Below are positions 15,221 through 23,267 of a DNA stretch of 36,124 nt, one piece after another (position 1 is the stretch's first letter; each line of letters begins with the position of its first letter). Below the pieces are notes generated by a model. That model made no database searches. It saw nothing but the letters and a program-made list of their open reading frames with translations, and was not told the origin of the DNA. The position numbers were made by a program, and so were the translations under genes. This stretch comes from Acidobacteriota bacterium. Lineage in GTDB: Bacteria > Acidobacteriota > Terriglobia > UBA7540. The stretch covers positions 1-36,124 of the forward strand of contig JAHEKS010000008.1 in assembly GCA_024638215.1 (NCBI GenBank), given 5' to 3'.

Positions 15221-18200
15221 TCACGCGGGTTCCTCCCCGTCCTGCTCCTGCGAGCGGCGCAACGTTCCGCGGCGGAGCTGGCCTTCCTTCAGGATCGTGA
15301 AGAGCAGCGGGACGAGGATGAGCACGGCGATGGTCGAAGTGACCATGCCGCCGACGATGGGCGTGGCGATGGGCTTCATCACATCGGACCCCGTGCCGGT
15401 CTCCCAGAGGATGGGCACGAGGCTCGCGAGCACGGCGCACACGGTCATCAGTTTCGGTCGCAGGCGCAGCACCGCGCCGTCAATCGTCGCCTGATAAACG
15501 TCGCTCGGATGCAGCGGGGCGCCGCGCGCCAGCCGCTCGTCTAGCGCCTCGTGGAGATAGACCACCATCACCACGCCTGTTTCGACCGCGATGCCGAACA
15601 AAGCGATGTAGCCCACCCACACGGCCACGCTGAAGTTGTAGTCGAGCACCCACTGCAGGATCAATCCTCCCGTCAGCGCGAAAATCGTGGGGAAAATCAG
15701 GATGGCGGCTTCGGCGGCGGAGCGGAAGAGCATATAAAGCAACAGGAAGATCACAAAGAAGACGATGGGCATGATGAGTTCCAGGCGCTTCTTGGCGCGC
15801 AACTCGAACTCGTATTCGCCGGACCATTGATAAGAATATCCCGCCGGCAGCTTTAGCTCATGTTGCAGGGCCGCATCGGCTTGCTGGACGAAGCCGCCGT
15901 AGTTGCTGGTATTGAGGTCCACGAAGACGTAGCCGGTCAGGGCGGCGTCTTCGTCGCGAATCATCGCGGGACCGCGCGAGAACGAAATTGTGGCGACTTC
16001 GTTGATGGGCACTTGGGCGCCTGTGGGGGTAGCGAGAAGGACACGGCCCAGCGCGTCCAAGTCATCGCGGAAGTCGTGGTTGTAGCGCACGTTGATGGGA
16101 TAGCGCTCGCGGCCCTCGACGTTCTCGCCGATGTCCTGTCCGCCGATGCCGGAGGCCACGGCGCGCTGCACGTCGGCGACGGTGAGGCCGTAACGCGCCG
16201 CCACCGGCCGGTTGACCTGAACGTTGACGTAAAAGCCCTGGGAGACGCGCTCGGCGAAAATTGAGCGCACGCCGGGAAGCCCGGAAAGAATCTTCTCCAC
16301 CTGCTCGCCCAGATGCTGGATCCCCTGCAAATTCGGACCCTGGATTTTCAGGCCGACAGGGGTTTTGATGCCGGTCAGCTCCATGTCCAGCCGATTCTGG
16401 ATGGGCATCGTCCAGGTGTTGGTGATGCCGGGGAACTGGAGCTTCTGGTCCATTTCCCCGACCAGCTTGGCGTAAGTCATCCCGGGCCGCCACTCGGAGC
16501 GCGGTTTCAGCATGATGGTGGTGTCGTACATCGAAAGCGGGGCGTTGTCCGTGGCACTGTCGCTGCGGCCGACGGTGCCGAAGACCGACTCGACCTCCGG
16601 AAACGATTTCATGATCCGATCCTGCTCTTGCAGCAGCGACGAAGCCTGGGTGATCGAGATGCCCGGGTACGAGGTAGGCATATACAACGCCGAGCCTTCA
16701 TAAAAGGGTGGCATGAACTGGCTCCCGATCTGAGTGACCAACGGTACGGTGAGGCCCAGAAAGACCAGGCCCAGCAGGACCGTCACGGCGCGGTGGTGAA
16801 GGCAGACACGCAGCACAGGCAGGTACAGGAATTGTGTGAAGCGCGACACGGGATTGGCCGACTCGGGCTTCAGTCGCCCTCGGATGAAGATCAGAATCAG
16901 CACTGGTACCAGGCTGATGGCCAACAGCGACGAAAAGCCGACGGCCAGCGTCTTGGTCCAAGCCAGCGGCCGGAACATCCGTCCTTCCTGGGCTTCCAGC
17001 AGGAAAACGGGCAGAAAGGAAACAACGATGATGATCAGCGAGAAGAAGATCGCCGGCCCAACCTGCTTGGCGGCATTCAGGAGAATCTTGCTGCGCTCGC
17101 GCGAACTGAGACGTGCCGGAACAGGGGCTCTCGATGTAGTGTCGGTCACGACGGTTGGTGGATCATCCGCCGGCGCGGCAAGTGCCGCTTGCCGTTCGGA
17201 CAAATGCCGATAGGCATTCTCAACCATCACAATCCCGGCGTCTACGAGGACCCCGATGGCCAAGGCGATTCCACCCAGGGACATCACATTAGCGGTTACA
17301 TGAAAGTAGTACATCGGAATAAACGCAGCGATGACGGCAATGGGCAAGGTCAAAATGGGGATCAACGCGGAGCGGAAGTGAAACAGAAAGACGATGATGA
17401 CCAGGCTGACGATGATGGCTTCCTCCAGCAGGTCACGCTGCAGGGTATTGATGGACCGGTGAATCAGCCCGGAGCGGTCGTAACCCGCAATGATCTTGAC
17501 CCCGGGCGGCAGCGAGCGCTGGACGATGGCCATTTTCGCCTTGATGCCGTTGATCACATTCAGGGCGTTCTGGCCGTAGCGCATGACGACGATTCCGCCT
17601 ACGGTTTCTCCCTCGCCATTCCAGTCAGCGACGCCCCGGCGGATTTCGGGCCCGAACGAGACATTCCCCAAGTCGCTCACCAGCACCGGAACGCCGTTGT
17701 GCGTGCCGACAGGGATGTTCGCGAGGTCGGCGAGCGAGGTGAAGTAGCCGAGGCCGCGGATCATGTATTCGGCGCCTCCAAGTTCCAGTAACCGTCCGCC
17801 CACTTCGTTCGTACTCTCGCGCACGTGCTTGACGACCATCGAGAGGGGGATGTTGTAGGCCTGGAGCTTGTTGGGGTCGAGCTGGACTTGATACTGCTTC
17901 ACGAAGCCGCCGATGGTGGCGACTTCGGCGACGCCGGGGACCGTTTCGAGCTGATAGCGGATGTACCAATCCTGAAGGCTGCGCAAGTCCGCCAGGCTGT
18001 GCTTGTGGCTGTGGTCGAGCAGCACGTATTCGTAAACCCAGCCGGCGCCGGTCGCGTCCGGACCGAGTACGGGATTGACGCCAGAAGGAAGTTTTCCCTG
18101 AAGTTGCTGAAGGTATTCGAGCACGCGCGAGCGCGCCCAATAAAGGTCCGTGCCGTCCTGAAAGATGACGTACACGTACGAATCGCCGAACATGGTTTGC

Positions 18201-18451
18201 GCTCGGACGTCCTTCACCTGGGGTGCGGCCAGCATGGTGGTCACAATGGGGTAAGTCACTTGATCTTCGATAAGGTCGGGAGGCTCACCGGGCCATTTCG
18301 TGTGAATGATCACCTGCACGTCGGAAATGTCCGGCAGGGCGTCGAGCGGAATGTTGCGCATCGACCAGATGCCGGCCAATACTAGGAGGAACACTCCCGT
18401 GAACACCAGAAAGCGGTTGCGCGCGCACGCATCAATAAAGCGGCCTATCAC
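15221..18451 (-). CDS. cusA: CusA-like heavy-metal RND efflux pump, Cu(I)/Ag(I) type
   Basis: Inner-membrane RND transporter (1076 aa) that drives periplasmic metal out through the adaptor and outer-membrane channel using proton entry. The N-terminus DALPDISDVQVIIHT...WPGEPPDLIEDQVTYPI is diagnostic for the CusA/CzcA family. The three methionines that bind Cu(I)/Ag(I) in E. coli CusA (573, 623, 672) have counterparts M591 (LYMPT), M641 (APLSM) and M690 (NRLDM) at exactly the same spacing of 50 and 49 residues. The TM4 segment GGIALAIGVLVDAGIVMVENA carries the expected aspartate. Translation starts at GTG 18451 one base after the adaptor stop, with GGAGGGATG spanning the junction, so the two are coupled. 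Monovalent-metal specificity is well supported by the triad; the exact physiological metal is inferred. Confidence 0.94.
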   Translation of the reverse strand: MIGRFIDACARNRFLVFTGVFLLVLAGIWSMRNIPLDALPDISDVQVIIHTKWPGEPPDLIEDQVTYPIVTTMLAAPQVKDVRAQTMFGDSYVYVIFQDGTDLYWARSRVLEYLQQLQGKLPSGVNPVLGPDATGAGWVYEYVLLDHSHKHSLADLRSLQDWYIRYQLETVPGVAEVATIGGFVKQYQVQLDPNKLQAYNIPLSMVVKHVRESTNEVGGRLLELGGAEYMIRGLGYFTSLADLANIPVGTHNGVPVLVSDLGNVSFGPEIRRGVADWNGEGETVGGIVVMRYGQNALNVINGIKAKMAIVQRSLPPGVKIIAGYDRSGLIHRSINTLQRDLLEEAIIVSLVIIVFLFHFRSALIPILTLPIAVIAAFIPMYYFHVTANVMSLGGIALAIGVLVDAGIVMVENAYRHLSERQAALAAPADDPPTVVTDTTSRAPVPARLSSRERSKILLNAAKQVGPAIFFSLIIIVVSFLPVFLLEAQEGRMFRPLAWTKTLAVGFSSLLAISLVPVLILIFIRGRLKPESANPVSRFTQFLYLPVLRVCLHHRAVTVLLGLVFLGLTVPLVTQIGSQFMPPFYEGSALYMPTSYPGISITQASSLLQEQDRIMKSFPEVESVFGTVGRSDSATDNAPLSMYDTTIMLKPRSEWRPGMTYAKLVGEMDQKLQFPGITNTWTMPIQNRLDMELTGIKTPVGLKIQGPNLQGIQHLGEQVEKILSGLPGVRSIFAERVSQGFYVNVQVNRPVAARYGLTVADVQRAVASGIGGQDIGENVEGRERYPINVRYNHDFRDDLDALGRVLLATPTGAQVPINEVATISFSRGPAMIRDEDAALTGYVFVDLNTSNYGGFVQQADAALQHELKLPAGYSYQWSGEYEFELRAKKRLELIMPIVFFVIFLLLYMLFRSAAEAAILIFPTIFALTGGLILQWVLDYNFSVAVWVGYIALFGIAVETGVVMVVYLHEALDERLARGAPLHPSDVYQATIDGAVLRLRPKLMTVCAVLASLVPILWETGTGSDVMKPIATPIVGGMVTSTIAVLILVPLLFTILKEGQLRRGTLRRSQEQDGEEPA

Positions 18452-18452
18452 G

Positions 18453-20021
18453 TTACATCCCTCCTTCCGCGTTCACGGTGAATTGCTTTCGGGCCAGCGT
18501 TTGACCGCCTTTCAGGGCCACGAGGGTCACCTGCCACGTGCCGCCGCTCGGGAGTTCGCCAGTGCCTTCGTAATTTCCGCCGCCTTGATCGCCCAATTTG
18601 ACGGCCACGCGCTGCGCAGACATGCCCATGGCAGGCATCGCGGGCATGAAGAAAGTGACCGTGACCTGGGCGCCCGCGACCGGAGCGCTGTTCTCCGTCA
18701 GCTTAACGCGAAACGTGTTCTTGCCTTTTGAGGGTGGTGAAGGCGCGGTCGAAAATTCCGCTTTTGTCTGAGGCGCATTGCCCTGGTTCGCTCCCGCGGC
18801 GCTGGGCGGCGGTGGTGCGAACGCACCCAGTGCCGCCTGGAGCTGGCTTTCCGAATCCACCAGGAAATTGGCTGAAGTCACGACGCGCTCACCGGGTTTC
18901 AGTCCCTTGAGTACAGCGTATTCATCGCCCGCGCGCGGCCCCAACGTTACGTCACGCGGCTCCAGATACCCCTGCCCGTGATCCACAAAAGCGATATTCC
19001 TTGTGCCGGTGTGGAACACGCCCGTAGCCGGGATCGCCAGCTGGCGGCCGAGCGGAATCTTCATGTCCACATTGACGAACATGCCCGGTGTGAGCTTCAA
19101 GCCGGGATTCGAGAACACCAGACGAACCTTCACGGTGCGCGTGGCCATGTCCACTTCGGGATAGATGAAGTCCACGCGCCCGTAAAACGTGCGCCCGGGA
19201 TAAGCGTCGGAAGTGACGGTCGCGGTATCGCCCACTTTGATCTGTCCCATGTCGGACTGGAAAATCTCCGCGAACACCCAAACGGTGGAAAGGTCGGCGA
19301 CGGTGTAGAGCCGCGTGGCGGGTTGCACGTAAAGATTGGGCAGGGCGTTGCGCTCGGTGACGTAGCCGGAAACGGGAGAATCAATTTCCAGTTCGTGGCG
19401 GACCTGGCCGGTCGCTTCCAGGTGCTGAATCTCGCGCTGCGGGATGTTCCATTGCCGCAGGCGTTCCTCGGCGGCGGTCAGCAGGGAATCCGCTCCCTGC
19501 GCAACGCCCGGCACGGTGCTTTGCGAAAGCAGATTGCGGTTCTGCTTCGCCAGCAGATATTCCTGCTCCGTCGTCACCAGATCCGGACTGTAAATGGTGA
19601 ACAGCGGCTGGCCCTTGCGTACGAATTGATAGGTGGTGTCCACGAAGACTTTTTGAATCCAGCCGGAGAAGCGCGTTTGCACATAAGCTTGCAGCCGCTC
19701 GTCTACCGCCACGTTGCCAACCGCGCGCACTTCGTTGGAAAGCGGCTTGATTTCAACCGGCGCGCTGGTGATGCCGATGCTTTGCAGCCGCTGAGGGCTC
19801 AATTGCACGGGCACCAGTTGAGTTTCCTTGGGGGCGCTGGGGGCTTGCTCGGCAGGCTGGACGCCGGCCGCGGTCGTTGAGGCCCCGGGAGGCGGAGCCA
19901 CCCCGGCGGGCGGCGTCACGCTGCGCCGCACAACATATCGCCAGCCGACGTAGGCGAGTCCCGCGGCGAGCACCAGGCTCGTTATTAAAGTAATGATGAA
20001 GGCATTACGATAATTTTTCAT
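18453..20021 (-). CDS. cusB: CusB-like membrane-fusion adaptor with C-terminal YtkA/FixH-like domain
   Basis: Periplasmic adaptor (522 aa) linking the RND pump to the outer-membrane channel. It begins with a basic n-region and one hydrophobic anchor (TLITSLVLAAGLAYVGW), then a Pro/Ala linker. HlyD/CusB-type segments follow: SNEVRAVGNVAVDERLQAYV, the barrel-sandwich FSGWIQKVFV...RKGQPLFTIYSPDL, a helical hairpin, ELEIDSPVSGYV and LPNLYVQPATRLYTVADLSTVWVFAEI. After a low-complexity linker (~420-450) there is an extra domain (FRVKLTENSAPVAGAQVTVTF...) typical of YtkA/FixH-like folds, with a Met-rich loop FMPAMPAMGMSAQ that could bind copper. The N-terminal heavy-metal-binding domain found in some CusB proteins is absent. 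It sits 80 bp after the channel gene and directly before the pump. Confidence 0.93.
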   Translation of the reverse strand: MKNYRNAFIITLITSLVLAAGLAYVGWRYVVRRSVTPPAGVAPPPGASTTAAGVQPAEQAPSAPKETQLVPVQLSPQRLQSIGITSAPVEIKPLSNEVRAVGNVAVDERLQAYVQTRFSGWIQKVFVDTTYQFVRKGQPLFTIYSPDLVTTEQEYLLAKQNRNLLSQSTVPGVAQGADSLLTAAEERLRQWNIPQREIQHLEATGQVRHELEIDSPVSGYVTERNALPNLYVQPATRLYTVADLSTVWVFAEIFQSDMGQIKVGDTATVTSDAYPGRTFYGRVDFIYPEVDMATRTVKVRLVFSNPGLKLTPGMFVNVDMKIPLGRQLAIPATGVFHTGTRNIAFVDHGQGYLEPRDVTLGPRAGDEYAVLKGLKPGERVVTSANFLVDSESQLQAALGAFAPPPPSAAGANQGNAPQTKAEFSTAPSPPSKGKNTFRVKLTENSAPVAGAQVTVTFFMPAMPAMGMSAQRVAVKLGDQGGGNYEGTGELPSGGTWQVTLVALKGGQTLARKQFTVNAEGGM

Positions 20022-20101
20022 ATGATTACTCCCACAATTTCATATCAGCGTTCTCTCGGCCGCAGGCTTCTTCCCGCTGCATCCCCAAGCCTCGCCCGCG
20101 C

Positions 20102-21472
20102 TCACGGGATGGACACTCCGGTCAAGGCTTGCAGGCTCGCCAGTGCGCTCTCGTGGTCAGCCAGCGTCCGCCAGTATTCCTTGTCCAGGTTGAGCACGTC
20201 GAGGAACGAGTCGAGCAACGATTGAAAATCCTCGTGCCCCACTTGATAGGCCGCCAAGCCTGCCTGGAAGGAGGCCGTCGCCTGCGGGATCAGGCCCTCG
20301 CGGTAAATCTTCAAAACCTTCCCGCTGGTGTCGGCGGCAAGATACTGGTCCTTGACCGCGAAGTAAGTCTGCTGCACCTGCGCTTCGTACTCGTGCCGCG
20401 ACTGGTTCAATTCTTCCGCCGCTTGCGCCAGTTCCGGATTCTGCCGCCTGGAATGGTAAATGGGGATCTTGACGCCGAAGCTCAGCGAGTAGCGGTCAGG
20501 AAAAGGCGCGGCGGTGTGCTGCCACATGTACTGCACGTTGAAATCGGGAAGAAAATCCTTTTTTGCCAGTTCCACGCCCAGGCTTTTGCTGCGGACCATC
20601 TGCTGGCGGGTGCTGACTTCGGAATTGCCGGTGCGGACCAGCGACAGTAATTCGTCCGGAGTGTACGTCAGAGTGGTTTCAATCATCGTCTCGGCGACGA
20701 TGTCCGCGGATTCGGGCGGACGGTTCAGCAGTGTCTTGAGCTGGGCTTCGAGCGTTCCCTGCTGCTGGCGGGTTTCGGCCGTGTCGCGCAGGAGCTTGGT
20801 GCGCTCGAGTTGCGCCTTCAGGACGTCCTGCTGGCTGCCCTGTCCCACGCGGTAGCGAGCGTCGGCGATCTTTTCCATCTGGTCAATCAACGACTGGTCC
20901 CGGTCAAGAATCTCCAGGGTCTTCTGTACATAGGAAAGCCGGTAATAACTGGTCTTGACCTGCTCCGCGATGGAGCGGCGCACCGACTCCAATCGGTCGC
21001 CAAGTGAGTCGGCGTGGCGGCGCGCCACTTCCCCGCGCAGCCGCAATTTGCCGGGATAGGGCAGCGACTGCGAGACGCCGAAACCGACAAACGTCATTTG
21101 AACCGTGTTGTAGTCCCAGAAGGGAATCGGCGTGCCGGCGGAAACGTCCTGCACCATGACCTGCGGGTCGGGCAGGGTGGAGACCTGCGAAGGCACCTGC
21201 GCCGCCGCCTGCCAGGCGCGCCGCGCGGCGAGGACCTGGGGATTGTTGGCTTGCGCTTCCTTCACAAGCTTCGCGAGCGCTGTGGGCGCAGCGGGCTGGT
21301 GCTCTGTCCGCGGGCTGGGTGTGTTCATCCAAAGGTTGGCAGTGGCTTCCTGCCCTGCTGCCGGAAATGCGGCGAGTGCCAAAGCGAAAGCGAGCGCGGC
21401 GACCTGGGCGCCGGCTTTGGAGGCTGAACTCCGCCGAGCCAAGACAAATTCTTTGCGGTTCGGTTCTCTCAT
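20102..21472 (-). CDS. cusC: CusC/TolC-like outer-membrane efflux channel protein
   Basis: Outer-membrane factor (OEP family, two repeated halves), 456 aa, forming the exit duct of the metal efflux complex. The ATG at 21472 is preferred over GTG 21475 because GGAGGT lies 7-8 bases upstream. A signal peptide (AQVAALAFALALAAFPAAGQ) is present with no lipobox cysteine, unlike E. coli CusC, which is lipidated. Family signals include NNPQVLAARRAWQAA near residue 60, VSQSLPYPGKLRLRGEVA (~130), QQDVLKAQLERTKLLRD, TLLNRPPES, FGVKIPIYHSRRQNPELAQA and the final FQSLLDSFLDVLNLDKEYWRTLADHESALA helices. The start overlaps the stop of the preceding gene (GTGATGA), indicating translational coupling with the unknown tandem-domain protein. 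Confidence 0.92.
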   Translation of the reverse strand: MREPNRKEFVLARRSSASKAGAQVAALAFALALAAFPAAGQEATANLWMNTPSPRTEHQPAAPTALAKLVKEAQANNPQVLAARRAWQAAAQVPSQVSTLPDPQVMVQDVSAGTPIPFWDYNTVQMTFVGFGVSQSLPYPGKLRLRGEVARRHADSLGDRLESVRRSIAEQVKTSYYRLSYVQKTLEILDRDQSLIDQMEKIADARYRVGQGSQQDVLKAQLERTKLLRDTAETRQQQGTLEAQLKTLLNRPPESADIVAETMIETTLTYTPDELLSLVRTGNSEVSTRQQMVRSKSLGVELAKKDFLPDFNVQYMWQHTAAPFPDRYSLSFGVKIPIYHSRRQNPELAQAAEELNQSRHEYEAQVQQTYFAVKDQYLAADTSGKVLKIYREGLIPQATASFQAGLAAYQVGHEDFQSLLDSFLDVLNLDKEYWRTLADHESALASLQALTGVSIP

Positions 21473-22209
21473 CACTGGTTACCTCCGTTCAAGCTCAGGC
21501 CGCTGAGGCCGCGCCCGTAAACGTCGTTCCAGAGCCGGTCAAAAAGCCGGCGCGACATCGGCTCTTTGAGTTCGAACTCGAAAATCTCGCGGTAGCCGCC
21601 CACGCTGAAATGAAAAGAGTCGGGTCGCGCGATGGTTTCGATGTCGGCCCAGCGCCAGCTTCGCGCGCCGGCACCGGAAGGGGTGACGTAATCAATTCCT
21701 GAGTCGCGAAGACGCAGCACGCCGTTTGTCCCGCCTCCCTGCGTCCGATGCCGGGCGCCGAGCGTGGCAAAGGCCGGGGCGCTCGGGTTCGGAACGCCGT
21801 TGCTGGCGGGCTTGCCAACGCGTGCGGCCAGCTCCGCCGCTACTGCGGGCGGCAGGACGGTTTCGAAATCGAATCGGAAGCTGCGCTCACCGTGGAAGTG
21901 CCAGCGGCGGTTCTGGTAGCCGGTCAGCTCCAACCGGTGCGGCGACGCGTGAAATGTTTGAATTTCCTCAAACTTCCAGCTAAGAAGCTCGCCCTTCGCC
22001 GGGCGGAACTCGACTCCCGTATCCGTGATCGTTAGCGTGCCGGGAGTCTTGCTGAGAAGCCCGTGCCGCCATTGCGCGGGAGCTTGCCAGTTTGACTGCA
22101 CCGCCTCAGGCGATGCTGCTGAATTTGCCCCGGCGAACGACCACAAGGTGGCAATCAGAATCGCTCCGAGCGCCTGAAAGCAAATCCTATGCGTAAATCG
22201 AAAAGACAT
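21472..22209 (-). CDS. Secreted protein of unknown function with two similar PH-like halves, coupled to cusC
   Basis: I do not recognise this 245-aa protein. The start at ATG 22209 is set by GGAGGTG just upstream and yields a signal peptide (SFRFTHRICFQALGAILIATLWSFAGA). The mature part appears to be an internal duplication. Half one (~50-125) runs GTLTITDTGVEF...SWKFEEIQTF...LTGYQNRRWHF...FDF. Half two (~155-235) runs GVLRLRDSGIDY...SWRWADIETI...VGGYREIFEFEL. The alternation of beta strands ending in one helix suggests PH/GRAM-like folds, placed outside the cytoplasm. Its stop overlaps the cusC start, so it should be made together with the channel and may be an accessory of the efflux complex. 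Function is otherwise open. Confidence 0.78.
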   Translation of the reverse strand: MSFRFTHRICFQALGAILIATLWSFAGANSAASPEAVQSNWQAPAQWRHGLLSKTPGTLTITDTGVEFRPAKGELLSWKFEEIQTFHASPHRLELTGYQNRRWHFHGERSFRFDFETVLPPAVAAELAARVGKPASNGVPNPSAPAFATLGARHRTQGGGTNGVLRLRDSGIDYVTPSGAGARSWRWADIETIARPDSFHFSVGGYREIFEFELKEPMSRRLFDRLWNDVYGRGLSGLSLNGGNQ

Positions 22210-22347
22210 TTTCACCTCCGAAAAGAGATCGGATGATGATCTCGTTACCAAATGAGACCGGTCGTCCTCCGCCGCAGCGGAGTCACGAGCTGAGCGATAG
22301 GATACACTTCGGTGCGGTCAAAGTGTCAGGAGACCCTTGGAAATGTC

Positions 22348-22698
22348 CTAGATCAACAGGATGGAATTGCGGAGGTAAAGTCTGGGAGGAGACGAACCAA
22401 TGAGGCATGCGTCGATCGAAACAAAGCGTTTTTCGCCAGCGAAAGGCTCTCCCGGCGACGGGCCGAGCGCCAGTGCCGCGCGGATGGGCGGGGTTACGGT
22501 GAACGGGGTGGAAGCTTCCAGTCCTGGAAGTGCGGGCGTGTCCAGGCGGCAGCAAGTGCAGGTCAGCGCGGCATTTGCGGCCGTACCGCCTTCACAGCAG
22601 CAGGCGCACTCCGATCGTCCGGGGCCGTTGGCGTAAAGGACGCACACACCCGCCAACATCTGCGCTACGAGAACGGCAATGGCGAACCATCTCTTCAT
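22348..22698 (-). CDS. Small exported protein with a Cys-cluster, first gene of the cus operon
   Basis: 116-aa product from ATG 22698; the track start at 22752 would lie inside the promoter. A basic start and hydrophobic segment (MKRWFAIAVLVAQMLAGVCVLY) form a signal peptide or anchor. Just after it, seven cysteines fall within twenty residues: C31, C33, C34, C35 and C47, C49, C50 (ECACCC...TCTCC). The remainder is Pro/Ala-rich with no recognisable domain. The clustered CxCCC/CxCC pattern suggests Cu(I) or Zn binding, like a small metallothionein or periplasmic metal buffer, and its place at the head of the efflux operon fits. I know no named family. The Shine-Dalgarno is weak, and some conservation evidence would be needed to be certain it is a gene. 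Confidence 0.6.
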   Translation of the reverse strand: MKRWFAIAVLVAQMLAGVCVLYANGPGRSECACCCEGGTAANAALTCTCCRLDTPALPGLEASTPFTVTPPIRAALALGPSPGEPFAGEKRFVSIDACLIGSSPPRLYLRNSILLI

Positions 22699-22722
22699 TC
22701 GTTTACGCTTTCCCCGCACCCT

Positions 22723-22752
22723 ATGATAACAGCACTCTACACATCGAGTCAA
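22723..22752 (-). promoter_or_regulatory. Sigma70-type promoter of the cus operon with dyad in the spacer
   Basis: On the minus strand TTGACT (22752-22747) and TATCAT (22728-22723) are separated by 18 bp, about 24 bp upstream of the first start codon. The spacer region holds an inverted repeat, ACTC-N8-GAGT with further symmetric matches (22734-22749), and TGACTCG occurs twice in tandem at and upstream of the -35. A dyad between -35 and -10 is the arrangement used by MerR/CueR-type activators, though their spacers are usually 19-20 bp. No regulator gene is visible nearby. Confidence 0.55.
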
Positions 22753-22901
22753 TGCGAGTCACTGTAATTCAGTGCAACTTGTGTTCCAAACGAACGCGGC
22801 GTACGAGTGCTGTATATCAAAGAGATATCCCGGCTGGTGACGTGACCGGTTTTTTTGGTACGAAGTGAAATGGGACAGAATTCACTTGAGGAGGACCGGT
22901 C

Positions 22902-23177
22902 ATGTGCACGAAGAGGTACAAGCCGGAGCAGATTGTGAATCTGCTCCGCCACGTCGAGGTGGAGCTTGCCCATGGGAAGACCACGCCGCAAGCCTGCCGG
23001 GATGCCGGGATTACAGCCCAGACTTACTATCGCCGCAAGAAGGAGTCTAGCGGTGTGAAGTTGGACCAGGCCAAGCGGTTCAAGGAACTCGAGAAGGAAA
23101 GCAGCCGGTTGAAGCGGTTGGTAGCTGAGCATTCCCTGGAGAAGTAGGTTCTGCGCGATGTGGCGCAGGGAAACTTC
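22902..23177 (+). pseudogene. IS3-family transposase OrfA remnant with internal stop
   Basis: MCTKRYKPEQIVNLLRHVEVELA, DAGITAQTYYRRKKE and KRFKELEKESSRLKRLVAEHSLEK are typical of the helix-turn-helix and leucine-zipper regions of IS3-type OrfA. A GAGGAGG ribosome-binding site precedes ATG 22902 and IS-like end sequence (TGAAATGGGACAGAATTC) lies at 22868-22885. The reading frame is interrupted by TAG at 23145, after which the family continues in the same frame with VLRDVAQGNF. OrfB and the catalytic domain are missing, so the element is dead. The frame then runs into the kinase remnant. Confidence 0.85.
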
Positions 23178-23267
23178 CAAGCCCCGAGCGGCGGCGTTGT
23201 GCGGGAGAGTGTCCCCGCCGGGAACACGGACTTTCCGAGCGACATGCCTACCCGCTGCTGGGGCACT

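Noticed and set aside
16313-17791. 492-aa plus-strand ORF opposite cusA
   Set aside because: Antisense shadow of the RND pump in GC-rich DNA; the minus-strand frame carries all the conserved motifs.
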